Shown here piece by piece: positions 19,915-29,323 of a stretch of 64,000 nt of DNA. Below the pieces are notes generated by a model. The model ran no database searches, was not told the DNA's origin, and saw only the letters and a program-made list of their open reading frames with translations. Numbering within the stretch: position 1 is the first letter of the stretch; every line of letters starts with the position of its first letter. The position numbers and the translations under genes were made by a program. Origin of the DNA: an uncultured Candidatus Entotheonella sp. (lineage in GTDB: Bacteria > Tectomicrobia > Entotheonellia > Entotheonellales > Entotheonellaceae); NCBI GenBank assembly GCA_951828535.1, contig OX639990.1:1537300-1601299 (forward strand), given 5' to 3'.

Positions 19915-22044
19915 CTACAACAGCCCCGCAATGCGCGCCCAACGATACTTGGCGCCCAGGACCGCAACGGGTTTTTCGGTGGCATACGGATAAGCCAGGA
20001 TGTTGTGATCGACGAGATAGCGGCAGGCGTCTTCGACCTCGATGTCACCAACCAGCGAAGCCACGACGGGTTTGTGGATGCCGAGCGCCCTGGCTTCCGT
20101 TACCACTTCCTGCAGGAGAGTGGCGAACACCATGGGCGGCGTGATGATAGTATGCCAGTAGCCGAGGATAAGGGCGTGAATGCGGGCGTCGTCGAGGGCG
20201 AGCTTGATGGTGTTGCGATACGTGGAGGGGGGCTCGCCGCCGGTAATGTCGATGGGATTGCCGGATGCGCCGAACGGCGGGATGAACGCTTTGAAAGCGT
20301 CGTCGAGGTCGGGCGGCATGGCCATCAGGTTGAGGCCGTGGTCCACGCAGGCGTCGGAAAGCAGCACCCCGGAGCCGCCGGCGCCGGTCACGACGACGAC
20401 GTTCTCGCCCTGTGGCGTCGGCAGGACTTGCAGCCCGCGGGCAAACTCCAGCATGTCGTTGAGGTTGCGGGCGCGGATGACGCCGCTCTGCCGCAGCACC
20501 GCGTCGTAAATGGCGTCGTTCCCCGCCAGGGCGCCAGTGTGCGACCGTGCCGCCCGCGCCCCCATTGCCGTACGGCCGGCCTTCAGCACCACCACCGGCT
20601 TGTGTTTGGACACCCGCTGGGCAACCTCGGCAAACGCCCGCCCATCCTTCAAGTCTTCGACGTGCATGGCCACGACCTGCGTGTTCGGGTCCTGCTCGAA
20701 AAAGGTCAGCAGATCATCCTCGTCGATGTCCGCCTTGTTCCCCAGCCCGACAATCGCCGATACGCCCATCTTCGCCGAACGGCTGAAGCCGATGATCGCC
20801 ATGCCGACGCCGCCGCTCTGCGAGGACAGGGCCACGGCGCCCTTTTCGTCATAGGGCGTACAGAAGGTCGCGCACAGGTTCCTGTGGGTGTAGTAGAAGC
20901 CGTAAATATTCGGCCCCATGAGGCGCACGTTGTGCTCCCGCGCCACCTTGACGACCTCCTGCTGCAGGGCATCCTCGCCCACCTCGGCAAAGCCGGAGGG
21001 AATCAGAATCGCCCCGGGGATGCCCTTTTCGCCCACTTCCGCCAGCACGCCGGCCACAAAGCGCGCCGGGATGCAGAAGATGGCGATGTCGATCTCGGCG
21101 GGCACGTCGGTGACACGCTGATAACACCGTCGCCCCAGAATTTCCTCGGCGCGCGGATGAATCGGGTAAATCTGCCCCTGGTAGCCGCCGTTGATGAGGT
21201 TCTTCATCACTGAATTGCCGATCTTCCCATCGTCCGGCGACGCCCCGATGACCGCCACTGACTCGGGCTGCATGATCCGGCGCATGGCCCGCAGGATGTC
21301 GTGCTGCGAGGGCCGAGGGCGCGCCGGGGCGGCGGCAAAATCCACCAGAATGCGCACGTCGACGGCCGTGGCGCCGGCGCTGTCGGCGAATACCGGATTG
21401 AGGTCCAGCTCGCTGATTTCGGGAAAATCATGCACCAAATGCGAGACATTCTCGATTACCGCGCCCAGGGCGTCACGATTCACCCCCGCAGCGCCCCGCA
21501 CACCGCGCAAAACCGCGGCGCCGGCGATGTCGTCGAGCATGCCGACGGCTTCCTGATGCGACGTCGGCGCCAAGCGGAAGGCAATATCCTTCATGACCTC
21601 GACCATCACACCGCCCATGCCGAAGGCCACCAGCTTGCCGAAACTGGGGTCCGTGACGGCGCCGACAATGACCTCATGGGCGGCACCCAGCATGCCTTGC
21701 ACCTGCACGCCGTCGATCACCGCGCCGGGTTGATGCGCGGCGGCGTTCGCCATGATCGTTGCGTAGCCTTGCTCGACCTCGGCGGCCGAATTCAGCCCGG
21801 TGAGAACGCCGCCAGCGTCCGTCTTGTGGAGAATGTCAGGAGAGGCGATCTTGAGCACCACGGGAAAGCCGATCTGCCGCGCCACAGCCACCACTTCGGC
21901 AGCCGAAGCCGCCATGCCTTCCTGAGGCGCCGCGATGCCGTACGCTTCGCAAACCCGCTTCCCCTCCGGGGCCGTCAAGGCGCGGCGCCCATCCGCCCGC
22001 ACCTGATCGAGAACGACTCGTACCGCGGCTTGATCGTAACGCAT
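19915..22044 (-). CDS. Acetate/acyl-CoA synthetase, NDP-forming (beta-alpha fusion)
   Basis: The protein has 709 aa; GGAG lies seven bases before ATG 22044. Domain order: ATP-grasp (1-~230; VVLKIASPDILHKTDAGGV, LDLNPVF), CoA-binding Rossmann domain (~255-380; ESVAVIGASPDDGKIGNSVM), then two flavodoxin-like ligase domains with the phosphorylatable His of ARSHTGALAGND. It interconverts acyl-CoA plus NDP and Pi with acid plus NTP. It ends the minus-strand run after the PHP and YgfZ-like genes (38-base spacing). Its last 80 codons are duplicated at 16391-16635. The substrate is not determinable. Confidence 0.9.
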   Translation of the reverse strand: MRYDQAAVRVVLDQVRADGRRALTAPEGKRVCEAYGIAAPQEGMAASAAEVVAVARQIGFPVVLKIASPDILHKTDAGGVLTGLNSAAEVEQGYATIMANAAAHQPGAVIDGVQVQGMLGAAHEVIVGAVTDPSFGKLVAFGMGGVMVEVMKDIAFRLAPTSHQEAVGMLDDIAGAAVLRGVRGAAGVNRDALGAVIENVSHLVHDFPEISELDLNPVFADSAGATAVDVRILVDFAAAPARPRPSQHDILRAMRRIMQPESVAVIGASPDDGKIGNSVMKNLINGGYQGQIYPIHPRAEEILGRRCYQRVTDVPAEIDIAIFCIPARFVAGVLAEVGEKGIPGAILIPSGFAEVGEDALQQEVVKVAREHNVRLMGPNIYGFYYTHRNLCATFCTPYDEKGAVALSSQSGGVGMAIIGFSRSAKMGVSAIVGLGNKADIDEDDLLTFFEQDPNTQVVAMHVEDLKDGRAFAEVAQRVSKHKPVVVLKAGRTAMGARAARSHTGALAGNDAIYDAVLRQSGVIRARNLNDMLEFARGLQVLPTPQGENVVVVTGAGGSGVLLSDACVDHGLNLMAMPPDLDDAFKAFIPPFGASGNPIDITGGEPPSTYRNTIKLALDDARIHALILGYWHTIITPPMVFATLLQEVVTEARALGIHKPVVASLVGDIEVEDACRYLVDHNILAYPYATEKPVAVLGAKYRWARIAGLL

Positions 22045-22082
22045 GGTTCATCTCCACAGGGCTGGTAAAAGGTAGTCAGGGA

Positions 22083-23168
22083 TCACCGGTCATCGAACGG
22101 CAATGCGCTCACCATCGCCGGGATGTCGCCAGTATCCGTCCGCACCTGCAAAGCCGTGCCCGGCTCCAACGCCTCTCGGCGTACGTAGCCCAGGGCGATG
22201 GTCTGTTGCATGGCCGGCGATTGCGTCGCGCTGGTGATCCAACCGACCTCACGTTCAGGAGAAAGAATTCTGGCCCCCGCCTCGGGTAACGCGGCGTCAC
22301 CGAGCAGCAGGCCGGTAAGCTGGCGATTGACGTGTCCGCGCGCGTCGATGCGGGCAATAACCTCCTGCCCGATGTAGCAGCCCTTGGTGTAGCTGATGGC
22401 GTCCTGCAGGTTGGCCTCGATCGGGATCGTCACCGCCGTCATGTCGACCCCGAAACGCGGCGTACCCGATTCAATGCGCAGGGTGTCCAGTGCCTCGAGG
22501 CCGACCGCACACCCCTCGAACACCTCACCCTGCCGCCACATCGTCGTCCAGGCGTCCTCCACAACCGCGGGGGCAGCGAGAACCAGGTAGCCCGGCTCTC
22601 GGGTATAGCTGCGCCGGGCGACCCATACGTCATGACCCTCAACCCGGCATGACTGGCTGCCGTACGGCGCCAAGTCTCGAAGCCGTTCCTCGCCGCTCAC
22701 GGCAATCAGCACGTCAGGGGCTTTGGGACCCTGTACACCAAGCACGGCCCACGTTTCGGTCTCGACTGCAAACCTGACGTCCTCGGAGATGACGAAATAA
22801 TCGATGGCCTCCAGAAAGGTAGACACCATGTGGGGCTCGACTTCCAGGAGATACGACGCCTCTTCAGCGTACACCACCAGGTCCGTCACCATGTGTCCCT
22901 TGGCGTTCAGAAACGTGGCGTAACATCCCTGGCCCGGCTCCAGGTCTTCGGTGTTATTGGACAACATGGCATTCAGGAAGCGTTGCCGGTCGCGGCCCTC
23001 GACGCGAATCAGACCCCGGTTCGACAGATCGATCAACCCGAAACCGCGTCGCAGCGCCCGGTATTCGGCTTGCGGATTACCGTAGTGCTGCGGCATTTGC
23101 CAGTCGTTAACGGTGGTGAAGCAGGCTTGATGCTCGAGATGCTTGTTGAACAGCAGGCTCGCTGGCAT
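22083..23168 (-). CDS. Aminomethyltransferase-fold folate-binding protein (GcvT/YgfZ-like)
   Basis: The protein has 361 aa. ATG 23168 follows AGGAGC; longer readings run into the PHP gene. The fold starts FTTVNDWQMPQHYGNPQAEY ... GLIDLSNRG as in GcvT, while KGCYIGQEVIARIDARGHVN carries the KGCYxGQE signature of YgfZ-type folate-binding proteins, which help repair Fe-S clusters through a tetrahydrofolate-linked reaction. It may instead be a demethylase of a specific substrate, since it lies in a catabolic-looking run with an acyl-CoA synthetase and SDRs. Cytoplasmic. Confidence 0.8.
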   Translation of the reverse strand: MPASLLFNKHLEHQACFTTVNDWQMPQHYGNPQAEYRALRRGFGLIDLSNRGLIRVEGRDRQRFLNAMLSNNTEDLEPGQGCYATFLNAKGHMVTDLVVYAEEASYLLEVEPHMVSTFLEAIDYFVISEDVRFAVETETWAVLGVQGPKAPDVLIAVSGEERLRDLAPYGSQSCRVEGHDVWVARRSYTREPGYLVLAAPAVVEDAWTTMWRQGEVFEGCAVGLEALDTLRIESGTPRFGVDMTAVTIPIEANLQDAISYTKGCYIGQEVIARIDARGHVNRQLTGLLLGDAALPEAGARILSPEREVGWITSATQSPAMQQTIALGYVRREALEPGTALQVRTDTGDIPAMVSALPFDDR

Positions 23169-23227
23169 ATCGAAGCTCCTCTGGCGAATGAATCGTGGCA
23201 TGTCGGATGACGCTGCGCTAATCCGAT

Positions 23228-23893
23228 CTACTCTTCTCTGTTCACGGCGTCCATACGCGGCAGACACATCGGGCGATACATGCCGTGGTGCAACGCCTCC
23301 ACCAGTTCCGCGTCCGAGGTGATGGTGTCCTCGAAGGCCGTGGCGCAGGTGAGGAACCAGAGCGGGCTGACGTAATGCGCGTCGCTGCCGCACAGGCCGC
23401 GCAGCTCGTACCGGTCGCACAGGTTCGCCGCCCGGCTGTTCTGCTCCGGGCGATTCTGGCCGTTGTGCGCCTCGATGGTGTGCATGCCCGCGATTTCCTC
23501 CGGGTCGCGCTCCAAGATGGGCCCGAACACCGATTCCCGAAAGGGGTGAGACGGCGCGGCAACCGCCCCCAGGCTGGCCAACTGCGGGATGATGCGGCGG
23601 CCGTCGTGCAAGCGCTTGGTGACGTCGAAGCGTTCCAGAACCCGTGGGTTGACGCCATAGACCAGCAGATGGCCCAGGTTCGTGTCCATCTCGATGCCCT
23701 GGAAAATGCGGACGCCGTGGCTGTCCCAATAGCGCTGCAGGTTCAATCCGGGGGTGTAAGTGCGGTGTTCGGTGAGGACAAAACCATCGAAAGGATGAAA
23801 TGGGCGGTAGGCTTGAATCAGTTCGATGTAGCCTTCGATCGTGGCGGTGCTGTCATCGGAGGCCGCGGTATGCACGTGCATGTCGAGAATCAC
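23228..23893 (-). CDS. PHP-domain metal-dependent phosphoesterase-like protein
   Basis: The protein has 221 aa from a GTG at 23893, with AAGGAG eleven bases upstream. The PHP metal ligands appear in order: DMHVHT, LTEH, QGIEMD, APSHPF and CGSDAHY. The fold is a distorted TIM barrel that binds up to three metals and hydrolyses phosphoesters. It is 59 bases from the YgfZ-like gene, consistent with an operon. Substrate unknown. Confidence 0.85.
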   Translation of the reverse strand: MILDMHVHTAASDDSTATIEGYIELIQAYRPFHPFDGFVLTEHRTYTPGLNLQRYWDSHGVRIFQGIEMDTNLGHLLVYGVNPRVLERFDVTKRLHDGRRIIPQLASLGAVAAPSHPFRESVFGPILERDPEEIAGMHTIEAHNGQNRPEQNSRAANLCDRYELRGLCGSDAHYVSPLWFLTCATAFEDTITSDAELVEALHHGMYRPMCLPRMDAVNREE

Positions 23894-23994
23894 GGGCCTT
23901 GCTTCTCCTTGCCGGAGGGAGACACCCGGACAACGTATCTGAGGCGGGGGGAAGGCGCCGCGCGCTGCAGGGAGTGGACGCGGCGCCTATGGGA

Positions 23995-24897
23995 TTATTG
24001 ACCGGCGCGTTGCAGGTGGCGCAGGTCGAGCCCGAATGAGCCGGGCCACAGCTCAACGACCTTGTCCAGCGTCCAGCCGCCAGGGCAGAAGACCGTTTTC
24101 ACCGGACGCGGGTCTTCGATCAGGGACAGCCGGTCGCCCGAGATGCCAACCGTCCAGCCGGTAATGTGTTCCGCCGCATCGCTGGCCAGATAGGCCACCA
24201 CCGCGGCGACGTTCTCCGGCCGGCGCTCGGCGGTGGGCGCAACGACCTGCCCGATACCGCGTTCGGCGCGAATCTGGCGCGCCGCCTCGGGAACCGTGGC
24301 GGTCATGCGGGTGTCGGCCCCCGGCCAGATGGCATTGGCACGCACGCCGTATTTCGCCATGTCGCGCGCCACAGTGCGGGTCAGCCCCAGAATGCCCGCC
24401 TTGGCCGCGGCGTAGTTGGCCTGCCCGGAGTTGCCAGCGCCGGAGATCGACGAGAAGTTGATGATGCAGCCGCTCTTCTGCTGCCGCATCAGGACGCAGG
24501 CCGGTCGATTGACGCAGTAGGCGCCGCGCAGGTGCACGTTGATGACGGCGTCCCACTCTTCAATCGACATGTTGAAAATCATGCGGTCGCGCAAAATGCC
24601 GGCCACGTGCACCAGAATGTCGATCTTGCCGTACGTATCCACGGCGGTCTGAATGATGTTTTGACCGCCCTCCGGGGTCGCCACGGTGTCGTAGTTCGGC
24701 GTCGCCTCGCCCCCGGCACCCTTGATCATCTGCACCGTCTGATCGGCCGCGGAGGTCGATTCCCCGGCACCGTCAACGGCCGTCCCCAGGTCGTTCACGA
24801 CCACCTTGGCGCCCTCGGCGCCCATCAGCTTGCTGATCTCACGCCCGATGCCGTTGCCACCGCCCGTGACCACGGCGACCTTACCTTCCAATCGCAT
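23995..24897 (-). CDS. SDR-family oxidoreductase (hydroxyacyl-CoA dehydrogenase-like)
   Basis: The protein has 300 aa. GGAGGGA precedes ATG 24897. Classical SDR features: TGGGNGIG (NAD(P) binding), NDLG, NFSSISG (catalytic Ser), NYAAAKAG (Tyr and Lys). The overall sequence resembles the (3R)-hydroxyacyl-CoA dehydrogenase domain of multifunctional beta-oxidation enzymes. A C-terminal extension after residue ~250 (DRLSLIEDPRPVKTVFCPGG WTLDKV) is shared with the tandem paralog at 24930-25829, 32 bases upstream. Cytoplasmic; substrate unknown. Confidence 0.9.
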   Translation of the reverse strand: MRLEGKVAVVTGGGNGIGREISKLMGAEGAKVVVNDLGTAVDGAGESTSAADQTVQMIKGAGGEATPNYDTVATPEGGQNIIQTAVDTYGKIDILVHVAGILRDRMIFNMSIEEWDAVINVHLRGAYCVNRPACVLMRQQKSGCIINFSSISGAGNSGQANYAAAKAGILGLTRTVARDMAKYGVRANAIWPGADTRMTATVPEAARQIRAERGIGQVVAPTAERRPENVAAVVAYLASDAAEHITGWTVGISGDRLSLIEDPRPVKTVFCPGGWTLDKVVELWPGSFGLDLRHLQRAGQ

Positions 24898-24929
24898 ATC
24901 GCTTTCCCTCCGGAATGGGTTGTTGCCGC

Positions 24930-25829
24930 CTATTGCTGTGGCTGATCCAGGTGGCGCAGATCGGTCCCAAAGGTCTCCGGCCACCATTCGGCAACCTGGT
25001 CCAGCGTCCAGCCGCCCTCGCAAAATACCGTCTTCACGGGCACCGGGTCGTCGATCAGCGACAGGCGGTCGCCGATGATGCCGACCGTCCAGCCGGTGAT
25101 GTTCTCGGCCATGTCCGAAGCCAGGAAGGCCACCACCGAGGCGACGCTTTCGGGTCGGCGAATGGCCGACATGCGCATCTCGCCCAGGCCGCGCTCGGAG
25201 CGAATTTGGCGCGCCGATTCCGGCACGGTGGCGGTCATGCGGGTGTCCGCGCCCGGCCAGATGGCATTAGCGCGCACGCCGTATTTCGCCATGTCGCGCG
25301 CAACGGTGCGGGTCAGCCCGAGGATGCCGGCCTTGGCCGCGGCGTAATTCGCCTGACCCGAGTTGCCGGCGCCGGAAATCGACGAGAAGTTGATGATGCA
25401 ACCGCTCTTCTGCTGCCGCATCAAGACGCAGGCTGGCTTGTTGACGCAGTAGGCGCCGCGCAGGTGCACGTTGATCACCGCGTCCCATTCCTCGACGCTC
25501 ATGTTGAACACCATGCGGTCGCGCAGAATCCCGGCCACGTGTACCAGAATGTCCAGCTTGCCATACGTATCTACCGCGGTTTGAATGATGTTCTGGCCGC
25601 CCTCCGGGGTCGCCACGCTGTCATAAATTGGCGTCGCCTCACCGCCAGCGTCCCGAATCATCTCCACCGTCTGGTCCGCCGCGGCGCGCGACTGCCCGGC
25701 ACCGTCGACCGCCGATCCGAGGTCGTTCACCACCACCTTGGCGCCCTCAGCGCCCATCAATTTGCAGATCTCCCGGCCAATACCATTGCCACCGCCCGTT
25801 ACCACGGCGACTTTACCCTCCAACAGCAT
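24930..25829 (-). CDS. SDR-family oxidoreductase, tandem paralog
   Basis: The protein has 299 aa from ATG 25829, with GGAG six bases upstream; an ATG 15 bases earlier lacks a site. It has the same SDR motifs (TGGGNGIG, NFSSISG, NYAAAKAG) and C-terminal extension as the downstream gene, with very high overall identity, so the two arose by tandem duplication. The differences cluster in residues 45-75 and 215-235, near the likely substrate pocket, which suggests different substrates. Confidence 0.9.
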   Translation of the reverse strand: MLLEGKVAVVTGGGNGIGREICKLMGAEGAKVVVNDLGSAVDGAGQSRAAADQTVEMIRDAGGEATPIYDSVATPEGGQNIIQTAVDTYGKLDILVHVAGILRDRMVFNMSVEEWDAVINVHLRGAYCVNKPACVLMRQQKSGCIINFSSISGAGNSGQANYAAAKAGILGLTRTVARDMAKYGVRANAIWPGADTRMTATVPESARQIRSERGLGEMRMSAIRRPESVASVVAFLASDMAENITGWTVGIIGDRLSLIDDPVPVKTVFCEGGWTLDQVAEWWPETFGTDLRHLDQPQQ

Positions 25830-25927
25830 GGCATTCTCCTTCATGCTCGTTCGCTAAGCAAAAGCGCACCCCGGAGGCCCGCCAACCGTGCGGTCCCCAG
25901 GATGCCCCCGTAAGGAACGGATCGCTC

Positions 25928-27850
25928 TCAGTGCACAACCAGCTCAGGGGTCTGCTGTGAATGGCGCTCTTCGATGCGAATGACGCCGTAGCGATCCGTC
26001 GAGGCCTGAAACTGCGCGCCGTTGGTCTCCTCGGAGAGGATTTCCAGAATGCGCGGGCACTTGTTCTTGCCGATGAAAATGGTGTGAATGGAAACGTTCA
26101 ACTCCTGGGCCAGGGCGCGCTCGGCCTTCACTTCCCAGTCGCCCTGGGTGGGCACGCCGTCGGTCAGGAAAAGGATGTGCTGGTTGCCGCGTCCCAGGCG
26201 CTTGAATTCCTGCAGCGCGTCCTCCAGGGAATTCTGGTAGTTGGTGCAACCGGAACAGTGCAGGTGCAGGGCGCGGCGCGTCATCTTTTCGTAGTCGCGC
26301 ATGAAGAACTTGCCCTCCACCTGGTACTTGGTGGACAAGTGATTGAACTCGATATAGCCGACTCGCATGCGCTTTTTGCGGGCCATCTCCACCAAGCGGA
26401 GGATGACGGACGAGGCCCACTTGGAGTAGATGCCGGCCATGGACGAGCTGATGTCGCGCAGGATGGCGAGTTCGCCGCCGCGGTCGTGGCGCTCGCGCAA
26501 CAGCATGCGGGGAAGCTGGGGGGTGACGTTCTCGTACCAGATGGAGCTTTCGACGGGATCGGTGTCGAGGAGGTCGTCGAACGACATCATGCGGCGCCAC
26601 TTACGCGGCTGGCCGCCGCGGTGCGGCACCTTTTCGGCGAGGTTCTTTTCGATGCGGCCCTTCAGGACCTTGAGCAGGACCTCGATGTTGTCGATCGACT
26701 CGTTATCGAGGTTCAACTCGGCTTTCTCACCGTCATCGTCGGCGTTCGGGCTGAGGGACTGCTGCACCATGTCACCGAGCTCGAGTTCCTGCTTGCGGTG
26801 ATCGACGTTCGCTTCCTGAGCGGTGTAATCGGTGCGCGGCTGCCCGTCCGAACGCTCCTCGGACTGCGCCTCGCTCAGTTGCTCGACGGTGTCGTCGTCT
26901 TCTGGCTCAACTTTTTTTTTTCGCAGCAGTTGGTCGATGATCTCTTCGAGGCGGTTGTGCAATTCCTCGGGAATGCGGAACGCCGTGAGGTATTTGAGGA
27001 CGTGCAGATCCTCAGGGACGCAATAGTCGCGGCCCATCAGCACGGCCTTGGCCTTGAGGATTTTCACCGCCTTCACGAGGAAGGTTCGGTCCGTCAGCAG
27101 GGAATTGCTGTCATTGCAGCCGTAGTCGTTCAGCAGCACGTTGAGAAATTCCAACAACAGTTCCTTCACTGCCGCCGTCAGGTCCACCTTGGGCAGCCGC
27201 TCGGTGGCGCCGTCCAGCACCGCCCGCGTGACGCGCGGCGAGGCCTCGGGGCTCAGATGGCCGTCGGCATAGCGGTCGATGACCGCCGACGCCGCCTGCC
27301 ACATGTTGCGCTGCAGCAGACCCAGGGTGCGCATCTGGATGGTGAAGCGATCCAGGTTGGCCGGGTCCAGGGGCTCGTTGTAATAATCTTCCTTGGTGGG
27401 ATTCCCGGTGGCGATGGCGGTCAACAGGGGAATCCGGTCATCGCCGAACTTGCGCTCATTGAGCACGCGCAGCAGGACGTTCAGGGCCTCGCCGGGCGCG
27501 CGGGAGATATCGTCGAGCACACAGATTTCCGACGTCAGGATGCCGCCCTTGCGGTTCACCTGCCGGATCACCTCGCCGCCCGACTCGTCCTTCTCACGGA
27601 AAATCACCGTATCGCCGACCAATTCCGCCAGGCGGGTGTCGCGGTGCAACTGGTAGAAGAAGAACTTCAACTCCGCGGCATCCGAGGTCACCTCGGCCAG
27701 CATCGTCTTCGCCGTCCCCGGCGGGCCTTCGAGGTAGATATGCTCGCGTGCAATGACGCCGAGTAGAATACCTTCTTTCACATCGTCATGGCCGACAACG
27801 TACTGATCCATTTCCGCCCGTATCTGGGCTAATCCTGTCAAAACATCCAT
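25928..27850 (-). CDS. MoxR-type AAA ATPase fused to a VWA domain, second paralog
   Basis: The protein has 640 aa. It starts MDVLTGLAQIRAEMDQYVVG at ATG 27850, matching the paralog's N-terminus; a longer reading upstream is non-homologous. Walker A GPPGTAKT, Walker B CVLDDISRAPGEALNVLLRV, an acidic/Gln-rich linker (about 395-470), then a VWA domain with MIDAS DISSS and FLTDGVPTQGD. It fuses the RavA-like and ViaA-like halves of a chelatase-type machine. It is 98 bases upstream of the SDR pair on the same strand and may head that transcript. The client is unknown. Confidence 0.85.
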   Translation of the reverse strand: MDVLTGLAQIRAEMDQYVVGHDDVKEGILLGVIAREHIYLEGPPGTAKTMLAEVTSDAAELKFFFYQLHRDTRLAELVGDTVIFREKDESGGEVIRQVNRKGGILTSEICVLDDISRAPGEALNVLLRVLNERKFGDDRIPLLTAIATGNPTKEDYYNEPLDPANLDRFTIQMRTLGLLQRNMWQAASAVIDRYADGHLSPEASPRVTRAVLDGATERLPKVDLTAAVKELLLEFLNVLLNDYGCNDSNSLLTDRTFLVKAVKILKAKAVLMGRDYCVPEDLHVLKYLTAFRIPEELHNRLEEIIDQLLRKKKVEPEDDDTVEQLSEAQSEERSDGQPRTDYTAQEANVDHRKQELELGDMVQQSLSPNADDDGEKAELNLDNESIDNIEVLLKVLKGRIEKNLAEKVPHRGGQPRKWRRMMSFDDLLDTDPVESSIWYENVTPQLPRMLLRERHDRGGELAILRDISSSMAGIYSKWASSVILRLVEMARKKRMRVGYIEFNHLSTKYQVEGKFFMRDYEKMTRRALHLHCSGCTNYQNSLEDALQEFKRLGRGNQHILFLTDGVPTQGDWEVKAERALAQELNVSIHTIFIGKNKCPRILEILSEETNGAQFQASTDRYGVIRIEERHSQQTPELVVH

Positions 27851-28185
27851 AGACGAGTCCCGCCTATTGTCTTGCAACGATTGATCGTGTTGAGGAGGTT
27901 TGAACAACCCGGAGAATTTGACAACCGTAGCACACCTTCGCGCGCGAAGGCAAAAGCAAATTGGTGATGAATCGACTTCGCGAATGCCAAGCACGCTGAT
28001 GGTCAGGTGAAGAGCGGAACTCGTCATGTTTTTCCGCCCTCCATTTTGCAGCATGCCCTCCGATGCCCCCGCACTGGGAATACCTTGACACGCCGCCACT
28101 TTGTACCTTAAGTAAGTGGCCTCCAGAACTCGTGAAGCCGCTGTCTTTGCCGCAAACCGCACCCACCATCAACAACAGGGGCATT

Positions 28186-29244
28186 ATGAAGAGCCTTCGA
28201 TCTGCGATGGAACACCCGACAAATCCTCTCGCCAAGAGCATTACCGTCAGATGCAACGCATTCGGACGAAAAGCCGAGGTGTGTATCAGCGCGATCATAT
28301 TGGTCGGCGTGCTCGCAATCGGCTGCTCACCCCGTCGATCGGTGGTTGACGGGCCTCCGCCCGTAGCTACGCCGCCCAAACCGCAGGAACATGTTGTTCG
28401 CGATGGGGATACGTTCGGCAGCATCGCCGGTCTCTATGGCGTCAGTGCCTCTGCAATCAAGTACCACAACAAGGTGTGCCGACTTTCTGCGGGTCAGCGT
28501 CTCATCATCAGGAATCTCCGCGGAACAAAGGAGGCACCCAGACACAAGTTGCAGTGGCCCGCGGACGGAGGCCGGCTGACCAGTGAGTTCGGCGATTTCC
28601 GCTCTGGCGGCCGCCGACATAAGGGAATTGACATTGCAGCACCGCTCGGGACACCTATCTATGCGGCTGCGCCGGGTTGTGTGGATAAAATTTCATTTGA
28701 CCCACCCGGCTATGGTCTCTACATCATCATTGAACACATGGGAAATCAGTCAACCCTGTATGCTCACCTTGCCACCAGATCGGTGCACAAGGACCAGTTC
28801 GTGGAAAACGGCCAACAGATCGCCGAGATGGGTCAAACGGGAAACGCGACCGGCTCCAACCTGCACTTTGAGGTGCACATTGACGGCAAACCTCGTAATC
28901 CACTCGCTTACCTGGCAGGCGATAGCGACCTCCGAGTGGAGAGGAGGAAGAGCAACCAACCGAGCACTCAGACTTTCGAAGCAGGGGGTGGAGGCGATTT
29001 AGTCGGCTTTGCCCGATCCTGGGAAGCATTTTCGGTTGGAGTATGGCGGGTTGGGGTGCTTACCGACACTTTCCGTGCATGGACAAGAGGCGATCCGGGG
29101 TCGCCTGCCTGCCGCCGGGGGAGTCCGGTACGGCGCGCCGTCACCCCGGCGGAAGCCGGGCCCCAGAAGCTTTTTGTGGCACAACGGCTCCGGATTCCGG
29201 CGTGCGTCGTCAGGAAAAAGCCTTGCGGTCAGACAGTGGGCTAA
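28186..29244 (+). CDS. LysM-M23 family lipoprotein (murein hydrolase/activator-like)
   Basis: The protein has 352 aa from ATG 28186. A lipobox (VGVLAIGCS, about residue 47) follows a long N-terminal region, so it is probably a lipoprotein. LysM domain about residues 68-108 (HVVRDGDTFGSIAGLYGVSA), then an M23 LytM domain with GGRRHKGIDI (metal His and Asp) and GSNLHFEVHIDG (HxH-type). NlpD-like domain order; it acts on septal or wall peptidoglycan in the periplasm. The last ~35 residues (VTPAEAGPQKLF... ) are encoded by a dispersed repeat and are probably a late extension. Confidence 0.88.
   Translation: MKSLRSAMEHPTNPLAKSITVRCNAFGRKAEVCISAIILVGVLAIGCSPRRSVVDGPPPVATPPKPQEHVVRDGDTFGSIAGLYGVSASAIKYHNKVCRLSAGQRLIIRNLRGTKEAPRHKLQWPADGGRLTSEFGDFRSGGRRHKGIDIAAPLGTPIYAAAPGCVDKISFDPPGYGLYIIIEHMGNQSTLYAHLATRSVHKDQFVENGQQIAEMGQTGNATGSNLHFEVHIDGKPRNPLAYLAGDSDLRVERRKSNQPSTQTFEAGGGGDLVGFARSWEAFSVGVWRVGVLTDTFRAWTRGDPGSPACRRGSPVRRAVTPAEAGPQKLFVAQRLRIPACVVRKKPCGQTVG
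29140..29206. repeat. Dispersed repeat, family B, inside the 3' end of the M23 gene
   Basis: TCACCCCGGCGGAAGCCGGG then CTCCGGATTCCGGCG: inverted GCCGG-rich units like those at 30376-30454, 38783-38836 and 45147-45216. Here it has been read into the coding frame. Confidence 0.6.
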
Positions 29245-29323
29245 GGTAGGGTACTCACCTTTAATCAGTACGAATCGAGCCAAGTGGAAGGCAGGTTACG
29301 GTGGCTGGCTGAGGGGGGAAAGG

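Noticed and set aside
25961-27766. 601-aa plus-strand open frame
   Set aside because: Antisense to the MoxR-VWA gene at 25928-27850, which has clear Walker and MIDAS motifs; composition is that of a shadow frame.
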